A DNA stretch of 64,000 bases from Prochlorothrix hollandica PCC 9006 = CALU 1027 (GCF_000332315.1 NZ_KB235933.1:44986-108985), one strand, 5' to 3'; counted from the first letter of the stretch, positions 27,201-38,113 are shown. A program made the numbers and translations. Notes: generated by a model from the sequence alone, not told the origin.

Positions 27201-28904
27201 TTGCAGGAGGTTGTATTGTTGCCCCAACCGCACCCGCAGGGACATCACCAGGTTTTCCCGCAGGGGATCAATGGCGGGATTGGTGACCTGGGCAAAGCGC
27301 TGCTTGAAGTAGTCATAGAGCAGGTGGGGCTTGGCGGACAGCACCGCCAGGGGAATATCATCCCCCATGCAGAAGGTGGGTTCCTTGCCCTGGCTGGCCA
27401 TAGTCTCGATGACCATATCTACATCTTCGGCGGTGTAGCCAAAGGCGCTTTGGTGGGTCAGGAGGGTTTCGCTGCTGAGGCTGGGGGCGGTGGGGAAGCC
27501 TTGGGAACTAATGGGGTGCTGGTGGGCCTGGAGCCAGGTGCCATAGGGTTGAGCTTGGGCAATGGTCTGTTTTAGATCCCAGTTTTTGAGGATTTGGTGC
27601 GATCGCAGATCAAAGGCAATCATTTGACCGGGACCGAGGCGACCCTTTTCGATGACGGTTTCCGGTTCAAGATCCACCACCCCGGCTTCCGAGGCCACGG
27701 TGATATAGCCAGAGGCGGTGATGGTGTAGCGGGCGGGACGAAGGCCGTTGCGATCGAGGGTGGCCCCCACCACTTTGCCATCACTAAAGGCCAACAACGC
27801 GGGACCATCCCAGGGTTCTTGGATGCCGTTGTAATATTCATAGAAGTCGGTGATTTCGGGATGATCCGCCAAATCGGGCTGGTTGCGGAAGGCTTCCGGC
27901 ACCATGATCATCAGGGTTTCCATGGGGCTACGCCCCGATCGCACCAGCAGCTCAGCCACGTTATCCAAGGTGGCCGAATCGCTGTTATCCAGTTTGACGA
28001 TGGGCAGCAGATCGGCAATGGTCTCGCCCCACAGGGGATGGCTGAGGCTGGATTGCCGCGCCCGCATCCAGTTAATGTTGCCGAGGAGGGTGTTGATTTC
28101 GCCGTTATGGCCCAGGAGGCGCATGGGCTGAGCTAGGGGCCACTTGGGCAGGGTATTGGTGCTGAAACGGCGGTGATACACCGCAAAGACACTGGTAAAG
28201 GCGGGATTCTGCAAATCTTGGTAAAACTGTCCCAAGACTTCCCCCCGCACCATGCCTTTATAAACGACGGTGCGACAGGAGAGGGAGCAGGGGTAAAAGT
28301 CATCCCGCTGGGCGCTGAAACCCTGGGCCGCAAAGGTTTCGGAGACCGTATTGCCAATGCGCCGCCGCAGACGAAACAGCACCTGCTCCAGGTCATCGCC
28401 GCTGCGATCGGAGCTAAGGATCAGGCATTGGGCCATGTGGGGCTGGTTGGCGCGGGCTTGGGTGCCCAGGACATCGGGGTTAATGGGCACCGATCGCCAG
28501 GTCAGAAATGTTAGCCCCAGGTGGGCGGTTTCTGCTTCCGTGGCGGCGATGCAGATGTGCCGTTGCTGCTCATCCTGGGGCAGGAAAAACATGCCCAGGG
28601 CTACCCGCTCAGCGGCGATCGCCGTCGGGTCCAGGGCCAGCTCTGCCCCCAGGAGATCCCAGGGAATGCCACAGAGGATACCGGAACCATCCCCAGAGTC
28701 GCGATCGGCGCTACAGCCGCCCCGGTGTTCCATGCACCCCAGGCCAATCAAGGCTTTTTGCACCAGGTCGTGGCTGGGGTGACCCTGCTGATCAGCGATG
28801 AAACCCACCCCACAGGCATCCCGCTCTTCCACCAACCAAGGTTGACCTGGGAAACCAGCCGGAACGTTAGCAGCGGGCACAGTGTGCTTTGAGTTCATAG
28901 TCAT
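24249..28904 (-). CDS. gltS: Ferredoxin-dependent glutamate synthase (GOGAT)
   Basis: A 1,551-residue ferredoxin-GOGAT, converting glutamine and 2-oxoglutarate to two glutamates with reduced ferredoxin; the central step of cyanobacterial nitrogen assimilation. The N-terminal glutaminase domain has its catalytic Cys at residue 31 ([16 protein letters not shown]) after a propeptide to be removed. The central and FMN-binding barrel domains follow, with the 3Fe-4S signature C-x5-C-x4-C in [16 protein letters not shown] near residue 1165. The beta-helix domain ([20 protein letters not shown]) lies at the C terminus. It is full length. The 777-base upstream gap has a tandem repeat but no NtcA box that I can see. 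Confidence 0.96.
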   Translation of the reverse strand: MTMNSKHTVPAANVPAGFPGQPWLVEERDACGVGFIADQQGHPSHDLVQKALIGLGCMEHRGGCSADRDSGDGSGILCGIPWDLLGAELALDPTAIAAERVALGMFFLPQDEQQRHICIAATEAETAHLGLTFLTWRSVPINPDVLGTQARANQPHMAQCLILSSDRSGDDLEQVLFRLRRRIGNTVSETFAAQGFSAQRDDFYPCSLSCRTVVYKGMVRGEVLGQFYQDLQNPAFTSVFAVYHRRFSTNTLPKWPLAQPMRLLGHNGEINTLLGNINWMRARQSSLSHPLWGETIADLLPIVKLDNSDSATLDNVAELLVRSGRSPMETLMIMVPEAFRNQPDLADHPEITDFYEYYNGIQEPWDGPALLAFSDGKVVGATLDRNGLRPARYTITASGYITVASEAGVVDLEPETVIEKGRLGPGQMIAFDLRSHQILKNWDLKQTIAQAQPYGTWLQAHQHPISSQGFPTAPSLSSETLLTHQSAFGYTAEDVDMVIETMASQGKEPTFCMGDDIPLAVLSAKPHLLYDYFKQRFAQVTNPAIDPLRENLVMSLRVRLGQQYNLLQPGEVDARKIALESPILNETELALIQGSPFSTTTLSTLYPLSAGPEGLQGAVDNLCAAAAAAIAAGHEILVLSDRADTGINADTTYIPPLMAVGAVHHYLIHAGLRLKASLVVDTAQCWSTHHFACLLGYGANAVLPYLALETVRQWWHLPRTQTLMTRDKLPQVTLEEAQVNFRKAVEAGLFKILSKMGISLLASYQAAQVFEAIGIGTDLLELAFKGTASRLGGLRIVDLAQETLGFHASAFPELNRQKLDNLGFIQYRPGGEYHMNSPEMSKALHKAIKNGRNIDHYSLYKTYLQDRPVTALRDLLTFGGDRPPLALEEVEPVESIVARFCTGGMSLGALSREAHETLAIAMNRLGGKSNSGEGGEDPVRYTVLDHVDSEGNSAVLPHLHGLRNGDTANSAIKQVASGRFGVTPEYLMSAQQIEIKVSQGAKPGEGGQLPGTKVSAYIAFLRNAKAGVPLISPPPHHDIYSIEDLAQLIFDLHQINPQARVSVKLVSEVGIGTVAAGVAKANADIIQISGHDGGTGASPLSSIKHAGSPWELGLTEVHRALMDNQLRDRVLLRVDGGLKTGWDVVMGALMGAEEFGFGSIAMIAEGCIMARICHTNNCPVGVATQQEKLRLRFTGVPDHVVNFFYLIGEEVRSILASLGYRQLADITGRADLLAVRPDVQLTKTPGLNLDCLTQLPDTRHDRTWLDHGEVHGNGPVLDDEILADPQLQETIASHGTYQRSYPVVNTDRSLGARLAGFIAQRYGNHGFKGQIALTFQGSVGQSFGALNLDGVSLHLEGEANDYVGKSMNGGEIVIKPPAAATFDPAHNVILGNTCLYGATGGVLFAQGQAGERFGVRNSKGQAVVEGTGDHCCEYMTGGVIVVLGRVGRNVGAGMTGGLAYVLDELGNFPDRVNREIVAVQRVRTAAGEAQLKALIQAHGDRTGSPKAQAILADWATYLPQFWQVVPPSESGSPEANPQATVDSANAALASV

Positions 28905-28971
28905 CGTTCAAACAATCCCTAGAGCGTGAATAAAGCAGTGAAGCAAGGCGATCAAGGCAGGGAGGGGTTAC

Positions 28972-29082
28972 CGCAGACCTTTAGCGCAGACTAGATATCA
29001 GCGCAGACTAGACCTTTAGCGCAGACCAGACCTTTAGCGCAGACCAGACCTTTAGCGCAGACCAGACATCAGCGCACCAGAC
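28972..29082. repeat. 18-bp tandem repeat upstream of gltS
   Basis: About five imperfect copies of CGCAGACCAGACCTTTAG, 70-180 bases upstream of the gltS ATG. The remaining gap to 29681 shows only short CATTGCCTCACC-like duplications at 29607-29680 just before the next gene, and nothing else recognisable. Confidence 0.85.
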
Positions 29083-29681
29083 AGATGGAGCACCGGGGGA
29101 CGGCCATGGGGGAGGCGCTGGGGGACCTCGGAAGGGCTGGGGTGCAGCAAGGGTGGAACCCAGGAACTCCAGCCATCGTCCTCCTCCCCTGATGGCAGTA
29201 CAGCAACCCATACCGCCATCACTAGGGCTAAACCCCTGGCTAATTCCAGGTTTCTAATCCGATCGTTCCCCCTGGTCCAGTGTTCTTAAACTACGGTTTA
29301 AGTCCCTGGGGTTGAGACGCTGGCATCTTAGAACTTTAGGTACGAGTTCAACCTGCCAGAAGCCCCAGGAATGCCACCATAAACCGTCAGAATTCGGAAA
29401 AATCCTGTAAACCTTGAGCGAAAAGGGCAATGGTATCGGGTAGAGACATATTTTAAGTAAGAATGTAGTTTTTACCGCCACCTTGCCTTTAGTATTTCTT
29501 AACAGATTCAGCGCTCCTTAGCCCAGCCTTGAAGGTCAGGAACTCCTCATATATCAGCCCACCCCGTCCCTTCGATCCTACCCTTAACAGGCTTATCATT
29601 GCCCTCCATTGCCTCACCTCCATTGCCTCACCCCCATTGCCTAACCCTCACCGCCTAACCCTCACCGCCTAACCCTCACCC

Positions 29682-31646
29682 ATGGTTCGATCGCTCCCCC
29701 GCCTCAGTGCCTTAATCCTCCTTAGCCTGGGGTTCACTGCCGATATCAGTGTATCCCGCCACACCTTAGCCCAGGGCGGCTGTGAACCCACCTTGCGATC
29801 CCGAACTGCCCCGGCCCTCACTGACCTCGTGACCTACCCGCAAGTCCCCCACGTTCTGGGTCAAGGGCAGCGGGTTTGCTGGAACCAGACCCTCCTGGAA
29901 CTCCCCTGGTTTCAGTGGCAGGACACCAACCTCGCATCAGGGGCGACGGCCCCCCGCATCGCCCTGGTGGACTGGGGCATCAGCCAACTGACAGGATCGG
30001 CCTTCCCCAGCAGTAACAACTGGCAAACCCAGCCCTTAGGGCCGTTTCCCCTAGGGACTCAGGGGAATACCCAGCCTTTAACCTTAGGCGTTCATCTAAC
30101 CCCCCAATACCGTTATCTGGATTTAGCACCCCTGGCCCAGACCCTGGGGGCTACCGTCCAGGTAGAGGGAGATTTGCTGCGGTTGACGGTGCCCCCTGCC
30201 CAGATCCTGGCCCTAGATATCAGTCCCCCCCGGACCCCGATCGCCCCACCCCCGGCTCCAGGGACACCCCCGCCTGATATCACCCCACCGTCCCCCGCCC
30301 TCGATACCCTGGTCATTGGCCTCGATCGCCCCACCCCCTGGCACTGGGGCACCGCTGCCAGCCCCAGCCTAGCCCTCGAAGCCACCGCCACCGCCCCCTT
30401 GCCCCAGGATCCCCGTCTGACCGTCACCCCCAGGGGTAATCAGGTGGTTCTAGAGTTTCCCCAGGCGACCCGCCGACCCCAGGTCACCGCCCTCACCGAT
30501 CCGCCCCGGCTTCAGATCGACTTCCGGGAGACAGTGCCCGCCCCCGCCAACCCTGGGCTGGGTCCCGATCGCGCCATTGCCTGGGGACCGGGCCTGACCT
30601 GGCATCAGGAAACCCTGACCCTAGGCTCCGATCGCTTCCCCCTCCAGTACTTGGCCCTAGACCTGCCTCGCCCCGATCGCCCCTCACCCCTCGTGTTGCG
30701 TCCCGTCTGGGTCGGCCAGGATCGCGGCGATCGCGGCTTGGTCGGCATCAGCCCCCTGTTGCAACTGGCCCAACAAACCGGAGTCCTGGCCGCCATCAAT
30801 GGCACCTACTTCAACCGCAATACCCAAATGCCCCTAGGAGCCATCCGTGCCGATGGCCAATGGATTTCCGGGCCGATCCTCAACCGGGGCGTGATGGCCT
30901 GGGACGATACGGGATCCGTGGCCTTTGGTCATGCCCTGCTCACGGAAACCGTGACCCTCAACCCGGCGGGGGTCAGCTTTCCCGTGCTCCATCTCAACAG
31001 CGGCTATGTGAAGGCGGGTCTCTCCCGCTATACCGCCGCCTGGGGGGCAACCTATACCCCCCTCACCGACAATGAAACCGCCGTGGCCGTGGTGGGCGAT
31101 CGGGTGCAACAGATCCAGCGCCTGGGGGTGGCCCAGGGCCAGAGCTTCCCCATCCCAGCCCAGGGCTATCTGTTGGTGGCGCGATCGTACCAAACCGCCG
31201 CCAACCAGTTCGCCCTCCAGCAAACGGTGACCCTCCGCCAAGCCCTCACCCCGCCAGATTTGTCAGGATATCCTCACATGTTGGGGGCCGGTCCCCTGCT
31301 GCTCCAGGGAGGGCGATCGGTGTTGGATGGATCCGCCGAACAGTTCAGCGCAGCCTTCCTGACCCAGAAAGCCTACCGCAGCGCCGTGGGCACCACCGCC
31401 AGCGGCCAACTGCTGTGGGTCACCGTCCAGCCCCAACCGGGAGGTTCAGGGTCCACCTTGGCCCAACTGGTGACTCTGCTCCAAAGCCTGGGGGTCACCG
31501 ATGCCCTCAACCTAGATGGGGGCAGTTCCACCAGCCTTTACCTGGGGGGACAACTGGTGAACCGCAACCCCCGCACCGCTGCACGGGTTCACAATGGTTT
31601 GGGGCTGTTTCTCGTACCCGCCCCCAGCCCGATCGCCGATCCCTAA
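29682..31646 (+). CDS. Secreted phosphodiester glycosidase (NAGPA-type) protein
   Basis: A 654-residue protein with a signal-peptide-like N terminus (RLSALILLSLGFTADISVS). The middle is proline-rich (residues about 180-205), with a possible stalk or copper-amine-oxidase-like beta region before it. The C-terminal 320 residues are a phosphodiester glycosidase domain, the fold of human NAGPA. The family pattern is visible: AAINGTYFNRNTQMPLGAI, GAGPLLLQGG and the GG-rich catalytic segment ALNLDGGSSTSLYLGG near the end. It is likely periplasmic or envelope-associated, acting on a sugar phosphodiester; substrate unknown. The start lies within a short tandem repeat of CCTAACCCTCACCG. Confidence 0.88.
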   Translation: MVRSLPRLSALILLSLGFTADISVSRHTLAQGGCEPTLRSRTAPALTDLVTYPQVPHVLGQGQRVCWNQTLLELPWFQWQDTNLASGATAPRIALVDWGISQLTGSAFPSSNNWQTQPLGPFPLGTQGNTQPLTLGVHLTPQYRYLDLAPLAQTLGATVQVEGDLLRLTVPPAQILALDISPPRTPIAPPPAPGTPPPDITPPSPALDTLVIGLDRPTPWHWGTAASPSLALEATATAPLPQDPRLTVTPRGNQVVLEFPQATRRPQVTALTDPPRLQIDFRETVPAPANPGLGPDRAIAWGPGLTWHQETLTLGSDRFPLQYLALDLPRPDRPSPLVLRPVWVGQDRGDRGLVGISPLLQLAQQTGVLAAINGTYFNRNTQMPLGAIRADGQWISGPILNRGVMAWDDTGSVAFGHALLTETVTLNPAGVSFPVLHLNSGYVKAGLSRYTAAWGATYTPLTDNETAVAVVGDRVQQIQRLGVAQGQSFPIPAQGYLLVARSYQTAANQFALQQTVTLRQALTPPDLSGYPHMLGAGPLLLQGGRSVLDGSAEQFSAAFLTQKAYRSAVGTTASGQLLWVTVQPQPGGSGSTLAQLVTLLQSLGVTDALNLDGGSSTSLYLGGQLVNRNPRTAARVHNGLGLFLVPAPSPIADP

Positions 31647-32209
31647 TGCCAGCCGGATCCGCCACACCATCGCCTCTGCCTCACCCGTCCCAGGGTTCCT
31701 CTGATGGTCCCTTGCCCAGGCCAGTCAGTCCCTAGATATCTCATGCTAGAATCAATGACGTCTTAACCTTAGTCTGAATAAGGGCTTTACGCCGCTTCCA
31801 ATTCTCCCTACAATATTTCCCTTGGACTGTTAATGGTGTCCCATGCCCCCAGATCTGGGGCTGCAAGGGTCCGGATCATGTTTCCTCTCCCCCAAGACTG
31901 CCCACTCAGGGAGCATCCGTCGATCGGAGGCAAGGCTCTGGGGGGAATCCAGGGGTGGTTCTCGTACCTAACCCCCGGACAGTCTGCTCCATCTGCCTGG
32001 TGACCCCCTAGACCCGTCTGCCAGCCCAGGATTCCCCCGACAGTGGCCCTAGCGGTTGATGGGTCAACGGGTCACCGTATTGCCAGCAAGCCAACTTCTG
32101 GCTCAGTTCCTGAGCCAGACTCCATTTTAAGGCCATAATCTTTACGAAAATCACTATCCCTGCTTTTTAATGATGTTTTTGATAATGTAACAATGGGCGG
32201 TTTCTAGTA
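31647..32209. other. Intergenic gap, nothing recognised
   Basis: 563 bases between the glycosidase and the channel gene. I see no open frame of merit and no copy of the interspersed families. It becomes AT-rich in the last 80 bases (TTTTTAATGATGTTTTTGAT), where the promoter of the downstream gene probably lies. Confidence 0.5.
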
Positions 32210-34207
32210 ATGCGATCTCAACGAGTTTCCTGGCAACGGCGTTTTCAATATAAGTTTGACAACTTCATGTCTAAGGGGGGCTGGGCGGTCTTTCTGGCCC
32301 TGGTCCTTGGGTTCATCCTGGCCTTTAGTTTAATGGGGGTCGTTCGTTATTTATCCGATCTAGTCTTTCCCAATGGCTATATCCGTGCTGACGATTCCCT
32401 CACGGGATCGGTGGACAGTGGTGAACTGATGTGGGAAGTTCTGGTGCAATTGATGGGATTGCGGGACAGCGCCGACGATGCCAACTTTGCAGCACGGGCG
32501 GTGGGGGTGCTGACCATCTTTGTGGGACTAATTCTATTTTCCAGCTTGGTCGCCTTCATTACCCAGGAATTTGAGACCCGTGTTCAGCAACTCAAAAAAG
32601 GCAAGAGTTTGGTGGTGGAGAAAAACCACACCCTGATCTTGGGCTTTAACGATCGCCTGGTGGACATTATCGAAGAACTGGTCATTGCCAATGAATCGGA
32701 AAACGATGCCGTGGTGGTGATTTTGTCCTCGGAAGATAAGGAGGAAATGGATGATTTCCTTCGCATGAAATTGGGCAACCTTCAAACAACCCGCATTGTT
32801 ACCCGCAACGGCTCCATTACCAACATCAAAAATCTACATCAGGTCAGTATTACTAAGGCCCGATCGGTCATTATTCTCAATGATGCCAAAGGATCGGATC
32901 CAGAAGAGTACAAGTCCTTGGCAGATTCGCGGGTCATTAAGGCCATCTTGGCCATCGTCGCCGCCACCAGCGAAGTTAACCAAGACCCACCCCCCATTGT
33001 GGTGGAGTTACACGCCAATCAGTATCGTCGCCTCGCCGAACAGGTGGCTCCCGGCAAAGTCACCACCCTCAACTCTGCCGATATCCTGGCCCGGATTATG
33101 GTGCAAACCTCCCGCTGCATTGGCCTCTCCAAGGTGTACTTAAATCTGGTGGGCTTTACGGGCCATGAATTTTACTTCTACCAACCTGAGGCGGGTTGGC
33201 AGGGGCTGTCTTTTGGCGAACTGCCCTTCCATTTTTTGGGAACGGTGCCCCTAGGGGTGTCTAGTGCCAATGGTACCCTGCAATTAAATCCCCCCACCAC
33301 CTATAAAATGCTGGCCAGTGATAAGGCCGTGGTGTTGGCCGAGGATGATTCAGCCATCCGGTTTGAATCCCAGGCCGTGATGCAACCCAAGCTTTTTGAT
33401 AAGAGCAGCTTGGAGAAGATTCGCCCCCTAGAATTTGAGCGCCACCAAATTATGGGCTGGAGTGAAAAGTCCCTCACGGCATTAACGGAATATGCCAAAT
33501 ATTTGGGTGAGGGATCTGAGGTTTGTTTGGTGGTGGGTGAGCTGACCCAAGACATTCAGGCCGCCTGCGATCAAGTGGCGGAAACCTATCCTAAGGTCAT
33601 CATCAATATTAAAGAAGTGAACTTGGTGGCGATCGACTTAGGCTGCTTAAAACCCTACGAATACAACAGCATTACAATTTTGGCGGGTCAGGGGGAAAAC
33701 TCCGAAGAAATTGATGCCCGCACCTTAACCCTGCTCTTGGAATTGCGTCAACTCTGTCGCAACTACACGGCTAAGACCGGGAACCCCGTCACCACCGAAT
33801 TAATTGCTGAAATTATCAACTCGGAAGATACGGAACTGGTGATCAAAGCAGGGGTCAAAGACTTTATTCTATCGACCCAGTTTGTATCCAAGATTTTGGC
33901 CCAGGTCTCCCAGGAACCTGAGGTCATGCAGATTTTCCAAGATATGTTTTCGGCGGAGGGTAGTGAACTATACCTCAAACCCTTTTCCCTCTATATTCCT
34001 GACGATCAGATTGTTCAGGGTGTGACCTTTGGGGATTGTGTGGCCGCAGCCCAATCCCGCAATGAACTGGCCATTGGGGTGGCGATCGCGGAAGACTTTA
34101 GTAAACCAGAGAAAAACTTTGGCATTAAGCTAGCCCCCGATCTCACCACAACCATCCATTTAACGCCTCAGGATTTGTTGATTACCCTCGCGGAAGATCA
34201 AACCTAA
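32210..34207 (+). CDS. CASTOR/POLLUX-like ion channel with RCK domains
   Basis: A 665-residue membrane protein. One hydrophobic segment is near residues 24-48 (GWAVFLALVLGFILAFSLMG) and a second near 95-120 (VGVLTIFVGLILFSSLVAF). These flank a short pore-loop-like region (WEVLVQLMGLRDSADDANF) that lacks the canonical potassium filter TVGYG. The cytoplasmic part starts with an RCK/TrkA-N-type Rossmann region (NHTLILGFNDRLVDIIEEL), and a second RCK-like region follows. This matches bacterial relatives of plant nuclear CASTOR/POLLUX channels. Ion selectivity cannot be read from sequence. It is convergent with the slipin gene, separated by a repeat. Confidence 0.85.
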   Translation: MRSQRVSWQRRFQYKFDNFMSKGGWAVFLALVLGFILAFSLMGVVRYLSDLVFPNGYIRADDSLTGSVDSGELMWEVLVQLMGLRDSADDANFAARAVGVLTIFVGLILFSSLVAFITQEFETRVQQLKKGKSLVVEKNHTLILGFNDRLVDIIEELVIANESENDAVVVILSSEDKEEMDDFLRMKLGNLQTTRIVTRNGSITNIKNLHQVSITKARSVIILNDAKGSDPEEYKSLADSRVIKAILAIVAATSEVNQDPPPIVVELHANQYRRLAEQVAPGKVTTLNSADILARIMVQTSRCIGLSKVYLNLVGFTGHEFYFYQPEAGWQGLSFGELPFHFLGTVPLGVSSANGTLQLNPPTTYKMLASDKAVVLAEDDSAIRFESQAVMQPKLFDKSSLEKIRPLEFERHQIMGWSEKSLTALTEYAKYLGEGSEVCLVVGELTQDIQAACDQVAETYPKVIINIKEVNLVAIDLGCLKPYEYNSITILAGQGENSEEIDARTLTLLLELRQLCRNYTAKTGNPVTTELIAEIINSEDTELVIKAGVKDFILSTQFVSKILAQVSQEPEVMQIFQDMFSAEGSELYLKPFSLYIPDDQIVQGVTFGDCVAAAQSRNELAIGVAIAEDFSKPEKNFGIKLAPDLTTTIHLTPQDLLITLAEDQT

Positions 34208-34213
34208 TCTCAT

Positions 34214-34397
34214 CTGTTTGACTGACAAAGAAAGGTCACTGTAGGTTGGGTTGAGCCTGCCACCCTTTCAGGTTCATGGGTATAACTTCAGAGGGCGAAA
34301 CCCAACGGGGGATTAGGGCGATCGCCCAGATCTCTGTGTATTGCAATCTGCGTATTGCAAGGTTTCTCGTTGGGTTTCGTTCCTCTACCCAACCTAC
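34214..34397. repeat. Repeat family G/C, copy with one IS4-type end
   Basis: It opens CTGTTTGACTGACA (family C end), continues into GTAGGTTGGGTTGAG and closes with ACCCAACCTAC. The second family C end is missing. It fills the gap between the convergent channel and slipin genes and may serve as their terminator. Confidence 0.75.
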
Positions 34398-34485
34398 AGC
34401 TACAGCTAAAACGATGGGTTTTTAGTTTGCAGTCAGGACTGTAATCCTGACCCCACTCCTGACCCCACTCCTGACCCCACTCCCC

Positions 34486-35457
34486 TTAAGAGAGCCATTC
34501 CTCCTCCGTTTCCTGCCCCAGATCATCCATTGCCGTCAGATCGGGGAGAAGAGCGAAGGTTTCCGCCCTGGCAGGCTGGGGGGGTGGGTTCACGATCGCC
34601 GGTAACCCAGACCCCTCAAGAGCCACTGGATCCTGATCTGGGGTTGTGATTTGGGTTTGGGCTAGCGTTAGATTAGAGGTGGTTTGCTGTTGCAGTAAGG
34701 CTGTCGCTGCTTGGGCCAAATTCATGAAGTCCGAGGGCATCATTAACAGGGTTGTGGTGTTGTTTTCTGCCCCGATTTCCGTCAGCATTTGCAAGCGCCG
34801 CAGTTCCAAGGCCGAGGGATTGGCGGCAATACTTTGGGCGGCTTCCGCCAGGGCGGCGGCAGATTCCTGTTCAGCGGTTGCTTTAATAATGCGTGCCCGT
34901 TTTTCCCGCACGGCTTCCGCTTCCTTGGCCATGGCCCGCTGCATGGCGAGGGGGATTTCCACGTCCTTAATTTCCACCCGCTCCACCACCACGCCCCAGG
35001 GTTCGGTGACTTCATCGACAATATCTTGGACGCGATCGTTGACCATATCCCGGTTCTGGAGGATATTATCCAAAATATTTTGCCCCACCACATTGCGCAG
35101 GGTGGTCATGGCGATTTCATACACTGCTTTCTCATAGCTTTCTACGCGGTTAATAGCCCGGTCGGGGTCTAAAATTCGGTAATATAAAACGGCGTTGACT
35201 TTAATAGTCACACTATCGGCGGTAACCGTTTCCTGGGGTTTAATATCAACAGTTTTGGTCCGCACATCCACCCGCACTTTCTCATCCACCAGGGGCACCG
35301 TCCAATAGAGTCCCGGCCCTTTCACTTTATGGAACCGTCCTAGGCGAAAGATCACGCCCCGTTGATATTCCCGATCGACTTTAAAACCAGAAAAGAGGCT
35401 AGATACGATCGCAAGAACCAAAAAGCCAATGAGTCCAGGCATGGCAGGATACTCCAA
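34486..35457 (-). CDS. Slipin (stomatin/prohibitin family) membrane protein
   Basis: A 323-residue slipin. The N-terminal hydrophobic anchor is LIGFLVLAIVSSLF, followed by the SPFH/band-7 domain (DREYQRGVIFRLGRFHKVKG to WGVVVERVEIKDVEIP). A charged helical region (AMAKEAEAVREKRARIIKATA) is probably an oligomerising coiled coil. The tail is Pro/Gln-rich and acidic. Such proteins form membrane microdomain scaffolds and sometimes regulate proteases or channels. No NfeD gene is adjacent, although slipins are often paired with one. The convergent neighbour is a channel-like protein, but separate transcription gives no firm functional link. Confidence 0.92.
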   Translation of the reverse strand: MEYPAMPGLIGFLVLAIVSSLFSGFKVDREYQRGVIFRLGRFHKVKGPGLYWTVPLVDEKVRVDVRTKTVDIKPQETVTADSVTIKVNAVLYYRILDPDRAINRVESYEKAVYEIAMTTLRNVVGQNILDNILQNRDMVNDRVQDIVDEVTEPWGVVVERVEIKDVEIPLAMQRAMAKEAEAVREKRARIIKATAEQESAAALAEAAQSIAANPSALELRRLQMLTEIGAENNTTTLLMMPSDFMNLAQAATALLQQQTTSNLTLAQTQITTPDQDPVALEGSGLPAIVNPPPQPARAETFALLPDLTAMDDLGQETEEEWLS

Positions 35458-35677
35458 GAATGGGCATTTCCACCAGTCTAGCCAGCCCCTGGGCCTGAGG
35501 AAGGACTATGCGGATTGTTTTAACCTCCAACCGGTGACTGAACCCTAGACAACGACGAGGGGATAAACGGCTCTTCATTATTCCAGAAGACCCTGGCGAT
35601 CGCGCCCATAGCAGGGTTCAGGGTTTACACTGATAACCGTCTGTTCCTAGGGACTCACTCCCGTTATTGGATGCCCT

Positions 35678-37012
35678 ATGCGCCTACCGTTTATTGGTTC
35701 TGTTAATACAACCCTGGCCCTGTCTGTCCTCGTGGTTCTGGGGGTAGCAGGCACCGCCGCCACGGTCTTGGTTCTCCGGAACCAAAGCCCATCCCAACCC
35801 CTGGTCGATCTCACCATTGCCGTCACCCAAACCGATCTGACGGTCAAAATCACCGCTGGGGGAACAGTGGTGCCGGTGCGCAGTGTCAACCTGAGTCCCA
35901 AAACCTCTGGCATTCTGGTGGCCTTGCCGGTGGAACAGGGGGACATGGTGACGGCGGGCCAAGTGGTGGGGGTGATGGATAGCCGGGACATTGATGCCCA
36001 ACTGCTCCAGGCGGAGGGGAACCTGCGACAGGCCATTGCCCGCCTGGAGGAACTGGAAAATGGCTCCCGATCGGAGGATGTCGATCGCGCCCAAGCCCAA
36101 GCAGCCCAAGCCCAGGCCCAAATCACCGAAGCCCAATCCCGCCTTGCCCTGGCCCAACAGCGGCTCCAGCGCAACCAAGCCCTGTTTGCGGAAGGGGCCA
36201 TTAGTCAGGACGATCTGGAAGCCAGTATCAACAGCCAGGAACAGGCCCAATCCCTGGTGACCCAAGCCCAGGCAGGGTTTGCGGCCACGGTGCAACAGGT
36301 GCGCCAGTTGGAAAATGGTGCCCGACCGGAGGCGATCGCCCAAGCAGCGGCCCAGGTACAAGCGGCCCAAGGTCAGCGGCTGGCGCTCCAAGTCCAGAAG
36401 GCAGATACTATCATTCGCACCCCATTTGCAGGTCTAATTACCCAGCGTTACGCCGATCCCGGTGCTTTTGTCACTCCTACTACGTCTGCCTCTACGTCTG
36501 CATCGGCTACGTCCACGTCCATTGTCGCTTTGGCCCAGGGGCTGGAGGTGTTGGCCAATGTGCCGGAGGGGGATATTCGCCAACTCTATGGGGGGCAGTT
36601 GGTGGAGGTGTTGGCGGATAGTTTTCCGGGGGAGACGTTTGCGGGCAAAATTCGCCTCATTGCTCCAGAAGCAGTGAAGGAGCAAAATGTTACGTCGTTT
36701 CAGGTGCGTATAGAACTGCTCAATGGCCAAGATCGCCTGAAGTCGGGCATGAATGTGGATGTCAGTTTTGTGGGCGATCGCCTCAACAATACCCTAGTGG
36801 TGCCGACGGTGGCGATCGTCACCCAAGGGGGCAAGGCGGGGGTGTTGGTGCCGAATCCACGGCAGGAACCGGTGTTCCGGCCCATTACGGTGGGGACAAC
36901 GGTGGGGGATCAAACCCAGGTGATCGAGGGGCTGACGGCGGACGATCGGGTGTTTATTGAGTTGCCCCCCGGTCAGTCTTTTGAGGATATCAAGCCAGAG
37001 GTAACCGATTAA
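35678..37012 (+). CDS. Efflux transporter periplasmic adaptor (HlyD/MFP family)
   Basis: A 444-residue membrane-fusion protein. An N-terminal membrane anchor (LALSVLVVLGVAGTAATVLVL) is followed by the biotinyl-lipoyl half motif (VNLSPKTSGILVALPVEQGD). A long Ala/Gln-rich coiled-coil hairpin spans about residues 105-230, then comes the second lipoyl half (ADTIIRTPFAGLITQRYADP) and beta-barrel and membrane-proximal domains. It would bridge an inner-membrane MacB- or RND-type pump to an outer-membrane channel. No pump gene is adjacent, so the partner is encoded elsewhere. A Ser/Thr/Ala-rich insert (TTSASTSASATSTS) near residue 270 comes from a short DNA repeat. Confidence 0.92.
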   Translation: MRLPFIGSVNTTLALSVLVVLGVAGTAATVLVLRNQSPSQPLVDLTIAVTQTDLTVKITAGGTVVPVRSVNLSPKTSGILVALPVEQGDMVTAGQVVGVMDSRDIDAQLLQAEGNLRQAIARLEELENGSRSEDVDRAQAQAAQAQAQITEAQSRLALAQQRLQRNQALFAEGAISQDDLEASINSQEQAQSLVTQAQAGFAATVQQVRQLENGARPEAIAQAAAQVQAAQGQRLALQVQKADTIIRTPFAGLITQRYADPGAFVTPTTSASTSASATSTSIVALAQGLEVLANVPEGDIRQLYGGQLVEVLADSFPGETFAGKIRLIAPEAVKEQNVTSFQVRIELLNGQDRLKSGMNVDVSFVGDRLNNTLVVPTVAIVTQGGKAGVLVPNPRQEPVFRPITVGTTVGDQTQVIEGLTADDRVFIELPPGQSFEDIKPEVTD

Positions 37013-37040
37013 GTCGGTAAATCCCAGAGAATCTCCCTTA

Positions 37041-37213
37041 GTAGGTTGGGTTGAGTCTGCAACCCTTCAAAATCCCTGGACACCAACTGCATAGGGCGAC
37101 ACCCAACAAGGGACCTGGCAATACGCAGCGGTGGGGGCGATCGCCCTAATTCCCCGTTGGGTTTCGCCCGGTAGGTCGGGGCGGTGGGCCTGGGGTCTTG
37201 GGCAGCTCAACCC
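37041..37213. repeat. Repeat family G, copy 4
   Basis: It opens GTAGGTTGGGTTGAG, has internal AGGGCGACACCCAAC and GTTGGGTTTCGCCC, and closes near GCTCAACCC. It lies between the convergent adaptor and argB genes. Confidence 0.7.
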
Positions 37214-37225
37214 AAATCAAACTGG

Positions 37226-38113
37226 TTAGTAGTCGGAGGCCACAATCATGGAGCCAATACCGGCGTTGGTGAAGGTTTCGAGGAGGATGGCGTGGGGAAC
37301 GCGGCCATCAATGATGTGGGCGGCGCGAACTCCCTGGGCCAACGATCGCACACAACAGCCCACCTTGGGGATCATGCCCCCAGACACCACCCCATCTTCA
37401 ATCAACTTGCGGGCACCCTGGATATCGACCCGGGGAATGAGGGTGCTGGGATCTTTGTAATCCCGGAGGATGCCAGAGGTATCCGTCAGCAGAATCAGCT
37501 TTTCGGCCCCCAGGGCAGCGGCAATTTCCCCCGCCACCGTGTCTGCATTGATGTTGTAGGCTTGGCCCTGTTCATCCGCCGCCACACTGGACACCACAGG
37601 GATATAGCCACTGTTGACCAGGGTTTCTAGGATGTGGATGTTCACGCCGCTGACTTCTCCCACAAAGCCAATGCCTTCATCCCCCTGGGGACGGGCATAA
37701 ATCAGTTTGCCGTCTTTGCCACACAACCCCACGGCGTTGCCCCCGGCCTGGTTGATGCGGGACACCAGATCTTTGTTGACCCGTCCCACCAGCACCATTT
37801 CCACCACGTCCATGGTGGGGGCATCGGTGACCCGGAGACCGTTTTTGAATTGGGGTTCAATGTTGAGCTTGGTTAACCAGCTATTGATTTCTGGGCCACC
37901 CCCATGGACCACCACGGGTCGGATCCCCACATAGGACATAAAAACAATGTCATTGATGACATGCTCTTTCAGGCTGCCATCCTTCATGGCTGCACCGCCA
38001 TATTTGATGACAACGGTGCGTCCGGCAAACTGCTGGATGTAGGGGAGGGCTTCGCTGAGGACTTGGACTTGGGTGGCGTAGTCTTCGGGGGTACGGATGG
38101 GGGTCTCAGACAT
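37226..38113 (-). CDS. argB: Acetylglutamate kinase
   Basis: A 295-residue N-acetylglutamate kinase, phosphorylating N-acetylglutamate in arginine synthesis. Signature segments: [34 protein letters not shown], the substrate-binding [20 protein letters not shown] and [12 protein letters not shown]. In cyanobacteria the enzyme is activated by PII and inhibited by arginine; the C-terminal region GGMIPKV...[13 protein letters not shown] is conserved. ATG 38113 gives the family N terminus ([19 protein letters not shown]); the longer frame to 38200 is unlikely. It shares no operon with its neighbours. Confidence 0.95.
   Translation of the reverse strand: MSETPIRTPEDYATQVQVLSEALPYIQQFAGRTVVIKYGGAAMKDGSLKEHVINDIVFMSYVGIRPVVVHGGGPEINSWLTKLNIEPQFKNGLRVTDAPTMDVVEMVLVGRVNKDLVSRINQAGGNAVGLCGKDGKLIYARPQGDEGIGFVGEVSGVNIHILETLVNSGYIPVVSSVAADEQGQAYNINADTVAGEIAAALGAEKLILLTDTSGILRDYKDPSTLIPRVDIQGARKLIEDGVVSGGMIPKVGCCVRSLAQGVRAAHIIDGRVPHAILLETFTNAGIGSMIVASDY

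Noticed and set aside
24559..28892. Many long plus-strand frames opposite gltS
   Set aside because: High-GC shadow frames; gltS is full length with all catalytic and cluster-binding motifs.
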